A stretch of DNA of 64,000 bases from Clostridium thermarum (GTDB taxonomy: Bacteria > Bacillota > Clostridia > Clostridiales > Clostridiaceae). Made by a program: the position numbers and the translations under genes. A model generated the notes under the pieces. That model had not been told where the DNA came from. It saw nothing but the letters and a program-made list of their open reading frames with translations, and searched no databases. Shown here piece after piece: positions 26,306-35,300 of the stretch (positions are counted from its first letter, which is position 1; every line of letters begins with the position of its first letter). The DNA is taken from NCBI RefSeq assembly GCF_006351925.1, contig NZ_CP040924.1, positions 614,501 through 678,500 on the forward strand. The letters are read 5' to 3'.

Positions 26306-27163
26306 ATGAAGTTAACAGGAGTTTGGCTACCGATAATAACACCTTTTGTAAATGACGGTATAGACTTTGAATCATACAAAAACCTTTTAGAATATTATAT
26401 ACCTAAGGGAATCTCAGGAATTATGCCCCTAGGCACTACTGGAGAGAGTCCTACAATAAGCGAAGAAGAATTTGAGCAAATTGTTGAAAAGACTATGGAA
26501 TATGTAAACGGTAGAGTTCCGGTTTATGTTGGTCTTGGAGGGAACAATACTCAAAAGCTTGTAAAACAGGTTAAAACCTTGGAAAAATACAAGGTTGATG
26601 GAATCTTATCTGTTTCACCTTATTACAGCAGGCCTGATCAAAGAGGAATCTATGAGCACTTCTTAAGATTATCGGAAGCAACAGATTTAAATATTATCGT
26701 ATATAATATTCCATACAGAACCGGTAGAAATATAGAGAATTCTACTATATACAGGCTAGCTGAGCTGAAAAACATAGTAGGTATAAAAGACTCTTGTGGA
26801 GATATAAAACAAAGTACAGAACTACTTTTGAATCCACCAAAGGATTTTTCTATACTAACCGGTGAGGATGCACTATTCTATACAACACTATTACTTGGAG
26901 GGCACGGAGGCATATTGGCATCTTCTCATATTAGAACAGAAAATTTCGTTCAAGTTTATAAATGTATACAGAATAATGATCACAAATCAGCACTTGAAAT
27001 ATGGAAACAACTCCATGAGTTTGTACCAATGCTATTTCAAGAACCTAATCCTGGACCAATAAAATATATCCTGCATAAAAATAAATTGATAAAATCATCC
27101 GAAGTTAGATTACCGCTGATGGACATAAGCGATAACTTGAAAAGCAAGCTGGATAAAGTATAG
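26306..27163 (+). CDS. dapA: 4-hydroxy-tetrahydrodipicolinate synthase
   Basis: 285 residues, slightly short of the usual 290-300. Pyruvate-Schiff-base Lys161 in VGIKDS, Tyr133 in VYNIPYRTG, and the GTTGESPT substrate loop at 43-50. It condenses pyruvate with aspartate semialdehyde, the first committed step to diaminopimelate and lysine. RBS AAGGAGGAG precedes ATG 26306. A single-gene transcript under a T-box. Other aldolases of this superfamily (for example KDG or N-acetylneuraminate types) are less likely given the T-box with a probable Lys specifier. Confidence 0.88.
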   Translation: MKLTGVWLPIITPFVNDGIDFESYKNLLEYYIPKGISGIMPLGTTGESPTISEEEFEQIVEKTMEYVNGRVPVYVGLGGNNTQKLVKQVKTLEKYKVDGILSVSPYYSRPDQRGIYEHFLRLSEATDLNIIVYNIPYRTGRNIENSTIYRLAELKNIVGIKDSCGDIKQSTELLLNPPKDFSILTGEDALFYTTLLLGGHGGILASSHIRTENFVQVYKCIQNNDHKSALEIWKQLHEFVPMLFQEPNPGPIKYILHKNKLIKSSEVRLPLMDISDNLKSKLDKV

Positions 27164-27300
27164 GTACGGTTCAACATTTTTACTTAAAATATTCACCTTG
27201 GTAATAACCAGGGTGTTTTTTGCTTGTAACATTACATATGCAAACTTATATTCAAAATTCTTAAACAATTTTTTGTATGATAAAAGCTGAACCGTCCCCC
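27164..27300. repeat. inverted pair of REP-like motifs around the dapA terminator
   Basis: GGTACGGTTCA directly after the dapA stop and TGAACCGTCCCCC at 27288-27300 are inverted copies of the motif bounding the transposase element, about 115 bases apart: a REPIN-like arrangement. Confidence 0.5.
27194..27221 (+). terminator. dapA terminator
   Basis: CACCTTGG (27194-27201) pairs with CCAGGGTG (27208-27215), followed by six T residues. Confidence 0.75.
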
Positions 27301-27399
27301 TTCACCACTAATGCTCTAATTAAGGTTATTTTAGTCCTCCAAAATCAATTTAACAATGGACAAAGTTATTATGAAAAAACATAAGTAATAAGAAGGGTT

Positions 27400-27429
27400 T
27401 TGAAGTTTTTTGTAGAATTATGGTAATAT
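27400..27429 (+). promoter_or_regulatory. promoter-like sequence for the GGDEF/EAL gene
   Basis: TTGAAG (27400-27405), 18-base spacer, TAATAT (27424-27429), 64 bases before the chosen TTG start. It is the only other signal seen in the 330-base gap between dapA and this gene, besides the terminator and the REP-like pair. Confidence 0.45.
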
Positions 27430-27493
27430 ATAAGGTAAAATTTGATTACATATGAAACATTTTACTTATTTTTTTAAGCTTGGAGGTAAAATC

Positions 27494-29374
27494 TTGAATA
27501 ATGTACTTATGGTATTTTTGGTTTTTGTATTGCTAATAATGTTAATATTAAACTATATAAATATTACTAGACTTAGGAATCTAGAAGGATTAAAGACTGA
27601 TATTGAAAAAAGATACAATGGTGCCTTAACCAATGCAAGCGAAGTTCTTTGGGAATGGGATTTGGAAACCGGAAACTTTTTTGCTACTGAAAAATGGCGT
27701 GAGCTTATGTATGATGATATTCCTAAGTATATGGAAATCAGCTACATAGATAGAAGCCATATCAATCCGGAAGATAGGGAAAGAGTAAAAAATGATACGA
27801 CAGCCTATATATATGGAAAGGCAGATTGCTTAAGAATTGAGTTTAGAGTAACCCATCAGGATGGAAAGGAAATATGGGTTTTATGTAAAGGACAAGCTAT
27901 AAGAGATGCTATAAGACAAACTCCAATTCTTTCAGGTTCTATTATAGATATCACAGAGTTTAAGAAGGCAGAAGAACAGGTTAAATTCTTAGCCTATTAC
28001 GATACCCTCACCAAACTGCCTAACAGGACACATTTCATGGAACGCCTGAAGGAAGAAATTACTGGGGCTAGTATAAAAAATAGTTCTTTGGCACTTTTGT
28101 TTATCGATTTAGATAATTTTAAGAATGTAAATGATACTTTAGGTCACAATTATGGAGATGAATTGCTAAAACAGATTTCAGGAAAAATAAGAAGTATACT
28201 TAGGAATGAAGATATAGCCTGCAGATTAGGTGGAGATGAATTTCTTATAATGCTCACTAACCTGCAAGATAATAGCTACATAATAAAGTGTGCAGAAGAG
28301 GCGTTACAAATACTTAATAATATGTATGAGATAAATGATAAACAGGTTTATATCTCTGGGAGTATTGGTATTGCCATATATCCTAAGGATAGTATTGACC
28401 CCAACGGACTGTTAAAAAATGCAGATGCAGCTATGTACAAGGCCAAGGAAGCAGGAAAGAACAAGTACATATTTTTTAATGAATATATGCTGAAAGGGCT
28501 GGAGAGAAAAACAAAAATAGAGGGAATACTAAGGAGTTCTATTAAGAATAATGAACTAAAGGTATATTACCAACCACAATATGATATAAAAACTGGTGCC
28601 ATTATAGGCATAGAAGCATTACTAAGACTAAACAGCAAGGAATTGGGACCTGTTTCCCCGGCTGAATTCATACCTATTGCTGAGGAGAGTGGAACTATTG
28701 TTGAACTTGGAAAGTGGTGTCTCAGGAAGGCCTGCGAAAAGAATGTGTATCTAAAGAGAAAAGGGCTTAAATTTGGCTGTATCAGTGTAAATATATCCGC
28801 CATTCAACTACAACATAACGATTTAATAAATGTAATAAATGAAATACTGGATGAGGTAGGGCTAGAACCAAAATTTCTGGAAATTGAGCTTACAGAATCC
28901 GTTCTTATGAAGTCCATGGATAGTAATATAAATCTATTGAATGAACTTAAGAATATAGGAATAAAAGTAGCCCTTGATGACTTTGGTACTGGTTATTCAT
29001 CACTGAACTATCTAAGGAAAATACCACTGGATAAGTTGAAAATTGATAGGTCCTTTATAACTGATTTAACAAGTGTTACCAAGAATCAAGAGATTTGTGA
29101 AGGAATTATTCAAATGGCTCACAATTTAGGGTTACAGGTGGTTGCGGAAGGTGTAGAGAAAAAGAGCCAATTGGAAATCTTAAAAGAAAAGCAGTGCGAT
29201 AGTGTGCAAGGCTTTCTTTATAGTATTCCATTGGCTGATGACGAATTGGAAGAAGTGCTGCAAGCTAATATGGAGTACTTAGAAAAAAATAAAATGACTA
29301 AGAAGCATGCATTTAAATATACGGCTCTTTACTCCAGAATGTCACAACTGAAGGAAAAAGAGGCAGAAGTATAA
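27494..29374 (+). CDS. PAS-GGDEF-EAL cyclic-di-GMP enzyme
   Basis: 626 residues from TTG 27494, fixed by GGAGGT six bases upstream; the frame opens at ATG 27452 without a binding site. One membrane helix at about 4-22; PAS/PAC at about 45-160 (VLWEWDLETGNFFAT); GGDEF at about 165-335 with intact GGDEF at 246-250 and an RNED inhibitory-site motif just before; EAL at about 345-600 with EALLR at 374-378 and DDFGTGYSS. Both cyclase and phosphodiesterase signatures look complete, so net activity cannot be predicted. Probably tunes adhesion or motility. Own promoter and terminator. Confidence 0.92.
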   Translation: MNNVLMVFLVFVLLIMLILNYINITRLRNLEGLKTDIEKRYNGALTNASEVLWEWDLETGNFFATEKWRELMYDDIPKYMEISYIDRSHINPEDRERVKNDTTAYIYGKADCLRIEFRVTHQDGKEIWVLCKGQAIRDAIRQTPILSGSIIDITEFKKAEEQVKFLAYYDTLTKLPNRTHFMERLKEEITGASIKNSSLALLFIDLDNFKNVNDTLGHNYGDELLKQISGKIRSILRNEDIACRLGGDEFLIMLTNLQDNSYIIKCAEEALQILNNMYEINDKQVYISGSIGIAIYPKDSIDPNGLLKNADAAMYKAKEAGKNKYIFFNEYMLKGLERKTKIEGILRSSIKNNELKVYYQPQYDIKTGAIIGIEALLRLNSKELGPVSPAEFIPIAEESGTIVELGKWCLRKACEKNVYLKRKGLKFGCISVNISAIQLQHNDLINVINEILDEVGLEPKFLEIELTESVLMKSMDSNINLLNELKNIGIKVALDDFGTGYSSLNYLRKIPLDKLKIDRSFITDLTSVTKNQEICEGIIQMAHNLGLQVVAEGVEKKSQLEILKEKQCDSVQGFLYSIPLADDELEEVLQANMEYLEKNKMTKKHAFKYTALYSRMSQLKEKEAEV

Positions 29375-29375
29375 A

Positions 29376-29423
29376 AAAATGAGGTTATGTTTGTGATAAA
29401 GCACTTATACATAACCTTATTTT
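29376..29423 (+). terminator. terminator of the GGDEF/EAL gene
   Basis: AAAATGAGGTTATGT (29376-29390) pairs with ACATAACCTTATTTT (29409-29423), one G-U pair, with an 18-base loop. Confidence 0.65.
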
Positions 29424-29641
29424 ATGAAATTAATTTAAGGAAAGTATTTTAATGGATTGCTTAACTTTTTTCCAGTAAAACGGCGAAAAACTTATATTTC
29501 CTTAGGCATTTTGCCGTAATCCTTTCTAGGTTATTTTACATAAATGTTTCAGGATGGTATTATTGGGTGGTAATTGGAAAAGAACCATCAGGATATAAAT
29601 CCTTGAAAGGCTTTTAATAACTTTTAGGGAGGATTGTACTA

Positions 29642-30151
29642 ATGAAAGGTATAAGTGTTCAATTACGGCAGGAGGTGTACAGATCAGATGTATTTAAAAT
29701 CATCGATTGGTTAGAGGACGAGGAGGTTATACGATATTTGAACGAACAACAAAATGTATGCAGTGGAATCAGGCAGGTCTTAGACAGAGTAAACATGCCT
29801 ATACTGACACATTTGTTTAATCAAAATGGAAGTTTCTTCGTTATAACCATCAATGAAAATGAACCCATTGGTTTCTTGAGACTAGTACCAAAACTAAGTG
29901 GAGCAGAAATGGTCATTGTCATCGGCAACAAGGACCTTTGGGGGAAGGGGCTGGGACCAAACGCCATTATTGAAGGCTTAAAGTTTGCTTTTTTTAATTG
30001 GAGAGCCGGAGAGGTAGTGGCAAAAGTAAACTTTAGAAATGAAAGGTCATTAAAAGCTTTTAGAAAAGTAGGCTTTAGACAAGAGAAAGAGTTAGCCAAG
30101 GAGATACAGTATGCTATGTCTATGGATGAATTTCTGAAGCTTGTAGCATAG
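29642..30151 (+). CDS. GNAT-family N-acetyltransferase
   Basis: 169 residues with a GNAT acetyl-CoA fold: an N-terminal IDWLEDEEVIRYLNEQ helix, VITINENEPIGFLRL strand, the acetyl-CoA loop GNKDLWGKGLGPNAI and VNFRNERSLKAFRKVGF. The substrate cannot be told; the layout resembles RimJ/RimL-like acetyltransferases of amino groups. RBS AGGGAGG precedes ATG 29642. Stands alone with a strong terminator after it. Confidence 0.85.
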   Translation: MKGISVQLRQEVYRSDVFKIIDWLEDEEVIRYLNEQQNVCSGIRQVLDRVNMPILTHLFNQNGSFFVITINENEPIGFLRLVPKLSGAEMVIVIGNKDLWGKGLGPNAIIEGLKFAFFNWRAGEVVAKVNFRNERSLKAFRKVGFRQEKELAKEIQYAMSMDEFLKLVA

Positions 30152-30172
30152 TAAGTGAAGGTTAAATATTAA

Positions 30173-30229
30173 AGGTATATTTTGTTCCGCACAAAGTCAC
30201 AAAGTGTAGAACAAAATATACCTCTTTTT
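30173..30229 (+). terminator. terminator of the GNAT gene
   Basis: 15-base exact arms AGGTATATTTTGTTC (30173-30187) and GAACAAAATATACCT (30209-30223), followed by CTTTTT. Confidence 0.8.
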
Positions 30230-30436
30230 AAATACAATACTTCTTTACGCTTATAAATTTCAATGTTACATCACAAGAATTATGAAAATTTAAACTTTTT
30301 TATTAAATATTATACTATTATATAATCCTTTAAGAGGTATATTTATTATATATGGACAATTTTCTGTTATACCCTTTCAGTTATGGCAGTCTTGTATTTT
30401 TAAGAAAGGGGCAATAAAATTTTAATTTATAGAATA

Positions 30437-31483
30437 ATGCCGGATAAGGATATAATCAGTAGAGCTTATATAGAAACGGTGGTGGATAAGTATTATACTA
30501 CTGAGCAAAGTTCATGGAGAATCATATATACTGTGCCGATGAAGGAGCTCCTCAGTGATTTGAATTCTGTTCTCATTGCTACAATCATGGTAGTAATAGG
30601 CTGTCTCATTGTAGCACTGATATTCACAATGTTTATTTCTACATACTTAACTTCTCCCATAAATAGATTAATAGATTCCATGGAAAGAGTAAAAAAGGGG
30701 AATTTTAAGGAGAAGGTCAATTTTAAATATAATGATGAAATAGGGGTGTTGGGAGAGCAATATAATGACATGATTGATAATATCAATAACCTGATTGATA
30801 AAGTATATCTACTGCAAATACAGGAGAAGGAAGCAGAACTTAAGGCTTTGCAGGCTCAAATCAACCCACATTTTCTGTATAATACTTTAGACTCAATCTT
30901 CTGGAAGGCTCAGAAATCAAATAACAAGGAAATAAGCGAAATGATCTATGCTCTATCAAAGTTATTTAGGCTTACGCTAAATAGAGGATATGAGTTTACG
31001 TACATTAAGAATGAAAAGGATTTTATTGAAAACTATCTCTTGCTGCAGAAAATGCGGTATGGTGATAAGCTGAGTTACTCTATAAGATTTGATGAGGAAA
31101 TATTATCATATCGTATACCAAAGCTCATATTGCAACCCTTTGTAGAAAATGCCATAGCCTATGGCACAGAGTTTAGTAATACTGAAAGCATGATTATTGT
31201 TACCGGAGACCAGCACGATAAAGGAATTAGATTTACTATCAAAGATAATGGTAGAGGAATGAGCAGTGAATTAATAGCAAAGATTTTATCAGATGACAGG
31301 TCTAATATAGCTAATGAGTCTACCGGCTACGCAATGAAAAACATTAGAAAGCGTTTATCTTTATATTATGATGATAATTTTAATTTCAATATTTATAGCA
31401 CAGAGATGAATGGAACTACCATTGAAATTATTATTCCGATTAATAGTAAAAAAATTATTGATGGAGGAGTAAGAAGTGTGTAA
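30437..31483 (+). CDS. YesM-type histidine kinase lacking its first TM and sensor domain
   Basis: 348 residues, against about 580-600 for the family. It starts about 35 residues before TM2: only the end of a Cache domain (SSWRIIYTVPMKELL), TM2 at about 44-68, HAMP, the His_kinase domain with His145 in QINPHFLYNT and a HATPase (LQPFVENAIAYG, DNGRGMSS). A RBS-like AAAGGGG lies 23-29 bases upstream of ATG 30437, too far, and I see no sensor-coding remnant in the 280 bases before it. It looks like an internal deletion that fused the old promoter and leader region to the 3-prime half. The catalytic core appears intact, so it could be constitutive or dead. Overlaps the response regulator gene by 8 bases. 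Confidence 0.75.
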   Translation: MPDKDIISRAYIETVVDKYYTTEQSSWRIIYTVPMKELLSDLNSVLIATIMVVIGCLIVALIFTMFISTYLTSPINRLIDSMERVKKGNFKEKVNFKYNDEIGVLGEQYNDMIDNINNLIDKVYLLQIQEKEAELKALQAQINPHFLYNTLDSIFWKAQKSNNKEISEMIYALSKLFRLTLNRGYEFTYIKNEKDFIENYLLLQKMRYGDKLSYSIRFDEEILSYRIPKLILQPFVENAIAYGTEFSNTESMIIVTGDQHDKGIRFTIKDNGRGMSSELIAKILSDDRSNIANESTGYAMKNIRKRLSLYYDDNFNFNIYSTEMNGTTIEIIIPINSKKIIDGGVRSV

Positions 31484-32246
31484 ATTGATTATAGTAGATG
31501 ATGAGCCTAACGTTATAAGTGGCATAAAAAGTGTAATTGATTGGGAATGCAATGGTATTGACGTATGTGCAACGGCAAATAATGGACAAGATGCTTTAGA
31601 TATTATAAGAAGGGTTCATCCGGACATAGCTTTAATGGACATAAAAATGCCAAATATGACGGGGTTAGAACTTTTACAGGTAATTAATGAAAACGGTTTG
31701 AAGGTGAAAGTCATTTTTTTAAGTGGCTATGACGATTTTGATTATGCCCGATTGGCTCTTAGGTATGGAGCTTGCGATTATTTATTAAAGCCATGTATGC
31801 CGGAGGAAATATTGAAAGCTGTGCTTAATGCAAAGGAAATAGTGGAAAAGGATAAGAGAATTGAGTTTGCAGTAATACGAGATAGAAATTTAATAGAAAG
31901 CAGTGTGTCCTCAGCAAGTAAAAATATCAATGTTGTTTTAAAGACGGCTTTAGACTATATTCACGAAAACTATTCCAAGGATTTAAACCTCAAATTGGTG
32001 GCAGATAAGGTGTTCATTACATCCGGTTATCTAAGTTTATTATTTAAGAAGGAATTAGATATTAATTTTGTTGACTACCTCAACAAGTATAGAATTGAAA
32101 TGTCTAAAAAGTTGCTTGCGGATTTGAAATATAAAACCTATGAAGTGGCTTATAAGGTAGGTTTCAAGGATGAAAAATATTTTTCTCAAATATTTAAGAA
32201 GTGTACAAACTTAACTCCAAGGGAATTTAGAAATTCAATGCAATAA
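31476..32246 (+). CDS. YesN-type response regulator, compact form
   Basis: 256 residues: receiver at 1-120 (DDE, phospho-acceptor Asp55 in LMDIKMP, Lys in LLKPC), short linker, AraC helix-turn-helix at about 155-254 (ITSGYLSLLFKKELDINFVDYL, VAYKVGFKDEKYFSQIFKK, TPREFR). It lacks the long middle region of the regulator at 10486. GTG start at 31476 behind GGAGGAG. Its targets are unknown; the wall-enzyme cluster begins directly downstream. Confidence 0.88.
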   Translation: MCKLIIVDDEPNVISGIKSVIDWECNGIDVCATANNGQDALDIIRRVHPDIALMDIKMPNMTGLELLQVINENGLKVKVIFLSGYDDFDYARLALRYGACDYLLKPCMPEEILKAVLNAKEIVEKDKRIEFAVIRDRNLIESSVSSASKNINVVLKTALDYIHENYSKDLNLKLVADKVFITSGYLSLLFKKELDINFVDYLNKYRIEMSKKLLADLKYKTYEVAYKVGFKDEKYFSQIFKKCTNLTPREFRNSMQ

Positions 32247-32253
32247 AAGGCTT

Positions 32254-32310
32254 AAAAGGGGCTGTCACATTAACGATAAAAAATCGCTAATGCGACAGCC
32301 CCTTTTTTAA
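32254..32310. terminator. bidirectional terminator
   Basis: AAAAGGGGCTGTC pairs with GACAGCCCCTTTT, with further weaker pairing inside, flanked by A- and T-runs. It separates the convergent regulator and giant GH3/GH30 genes. Confidence 0.8.
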
Positions 32311-32332
32311 AATTAGTCATTATATATTGAAG

Positions 32333-35300
32333 CTATTTTAGAACCTTCTCAACAGTGTCTGTTGATATTACTCCTTCACCGCCAATAATATTTACAGTCT
32401 TAACCTTAGATATTATTGATTTGATGTAGGTATTTTGTGCTGCAGTATCTTTAGTGTTCACCAGTATAATAGGTGATTTTCCGCAAGCAGCTAAGGCTGA
32501 AGTGCAGATAGCATCCGGATAATCAGAACCTGTTGTAAGGTATATATTTGAGAAATCAAAGTCTGCTTCAAACTTATTTAGTATTGCTAAGTTGGTAGCA
32601 TATCTGTCTGTTCCTGAAATTCTCTCTGCACCGGCTATGCTCTTAACTACAGCCTCTGATACAACTCCATCACCGCCAATTACATAAACCTTGCTCTTGT
32701 TAGTCTTTATGAAGTTAGCAACATCAGCAGAGATTTGGACCTTAGCGGTAAGAAGTATTGGGCTTTCTATAGCTGCTGCATAGGAGGATATTGAAAGTGC
32801 ATCTGCGAAATTTGTTCCTGTTGCTAAGAATACTTGGCCCTTATTAGTCATCCTATTGGCTATAGCCAGAGAAGTTTCATATCTGTCATTTCCAGCAATT
32901 CTTTCTACAACAATACCCATTGCCTTAACTTGGGTTTCAACAGTTGTTGAGATTGCACCTATACCACCAATTACATATACTTTTTTAGGGTTAAGTCTCT
33001 TTAACTCAGCAATTACGCTGCTATCTAGAGTCTTTGTAGAAGTAAGAAGTATTGGAGCATTTAACTGCTTAGCAAAAGGTGCTGCGCATAATGCGTCTGC
33101 GAAATCATCGCCTCTTGCTAATACTACATTTTCAGCAGTAGTCCATCCGGCTTGAGAAACCATAACAGAAGTCTCATATCTGTTTGCTCCGCCCAGTCTT
33201 ACAGTAGTTATTGGCTTTGGTAACTTTGTCAGGTCTTTATCCATTATGATGTAATCACTGTTATGAGTTATATCGAAATGAACATAACCATCTGGGTCTG
33301 ATCCTAAGCCGTTAGCTACTGTTTCTATAGCTTTAGAAACTTCATTATAATAATAGAGGTTTAAATTATTTTTGTCCTTACCATCAAGCCAAGCTTCATC
33401 CAGCTTAACCTTTATTCTTGCCTTTCCAGGCAACTGTCCATTGTTTGCAAAGGATAGTACCAGAACTTCTTCATTGTTTGCCTTCTGGCTTATAGCTGCT
33501 TTATTACTGCTAGTGGTAGTGCTTAATGATGCCATAGCAAAGGTCATATCAATAGTCTTGGTTGTACCGGCAATATCTCTTCCGTTAAAGGACCATTCTA
33601 TGCCACTTTGTGTAAAGATAACAGTTTTATCCGTTCCTTTGATAGCATCAAAGATTTCCTTTGCAACTATTTTGTTATTAGTGATATCTACAAATACTTT
33701 TCCGTTATTGGTTACGCAGTTTATTACAGTAATAACTATGGCTACATCTGCATTTACAATAGAAGCAGTCTCCGGTAGTGTCATAGTTCCGCCACCGCTT
33801 GGGTCAGATGGCTCTTCTGGATCTGTTGGGACTTGACCTTCTTCAAGTACTCTAACAACAAAGTATTTTTCAGAAGAATTTCCTGCCTTATCAACGGCCG
33901 CAACCTTAACTACGAATATTGCAACCTTGTCCGTTACTACTTGGTGGGTTATTATGGCCTTAGAAGTTATATCCCCGTCTTTGTTATCCGTAACACTAAT
34001 ACCTAGATCTCTGATTGGGTTAAAGGTTGATCCTACTGCAATTACAGCGTTCTTACCAAGTATTACCGGTGCTGTAGCATCTTCTTTTACTGTGAGCTTA
34101 AAGGTAACTTCTGAAGTATTGCCGGAATCATCAGTAACGGATACCTTGACATCATAAGTTCCGGCGGCAGCATAGTTTACAGCACTGTCGTCAATTACTA
34201 CCTTTGAAGTTATATTTCCGTCTAAGTCATCAGTAGCAACTATGGACAAAGCCCTGATTAAGTCAACTTCAGTTCCGATTTCTACTGCACCATCCTTACC
34301 GCTTATTACCGGTGCTCCTTGATCTACCACAGGTTCAAAGGTTAAGGATCTGTAATTGTATCCATCTCCATCAACATAAACTCTCAAGATTTGTTCGCCT
34401 GCAGTTAAAGTGACATACATCGGAGTAGTGGTGTCAACAAAGGCATCCCAGCTACCATTTGATGCTAATGGCATTCTTGATAATTCTCTACCAGTTTCTG
34501 TCTGAAGAACTGCTATGGCTCCACCTACGTTTGTTCCGTAATTTAGGTTAACTTTATATTTTCCTGCAGATGAAACATCGATTGAATAATCCAACCAACT
34601 ACCTGCTACGGTACAGCCAATATTCTTGATACCATTCTTGGTTTCAATAGCATAACCCTTATCATTTGAAGCTCTAAAGAAGGCATCTGCCATAATGACG
34701 GATTTCTCGCCCAGGATACTTGAAATTCCTATAGGTTGAGCTTTTTTCTCAATTTTAACGGAATGAAGTCTAAATTCAGGACTTACAGCTTCGAACCGCA
34801 AGGTTTGCTCGCCGGCTTCTAAGCGGATTGTGTCCTTAAAGCCATTAATTGAGCCCCAGAAGTTACCCATGTTGTAGGTTATGAGGTTTCCATCGATGTT
34901 AATACCACGGCCCTTACTTAACTTAAGTGCGTTAGTAACGCCGCCATTATTGTATGCAGCAAAGGTTAGTGTATAATCTCCCGCTTCTTCAACCTTTAGG
35001 AAGTAGTCAGCCCTATTTCCGGTGGCTACATTACTTACTAAGGAACCCTTTAGTCTAAAGGCTATGGCTTCCGTTAGTGTAACCGGATCATCCCCTAAAG
35101 TAATAGGGGTAGGCAATGTACCTTGGTGTACACAAGTGATGTCTACTTTAAGAGGAGTTCCGGAAGTAGAATCACTGTAGGCAGCTACGGGTACATTTAC
35201 TGTTAAAGTCAGATCTTCATAATAGGTCTTCCAGTTTTTTAATTTAATCTTCACTTCAGTAGAATTTATATATTCTACGGAGTCAAGGGCAACATTTCCT

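Noticed and set aside
29470..29520. Hairpin-like region after the GGDEF/EAL gene considered as a c-di-GMP riboswitch
   Set aside because: Only about five base pairs are convincing, and I do not find the conserved core of either c-di-GMP riboswitch class.
32333..33200. Periodic sequence similarity that could suggest a CRISPR or DNA repeat array
   Set aside because: The periodicity is the three protein-level CWB2 repeats; there are no short identical repeats with uniform spacers here or elsewhere in the window.
33372..33836. 154-codon frame on the + strand, and similar ones at 32856 and 38880
   Set aside because: These are reverse-frame shadows of the giant GH3/GH30 gene.
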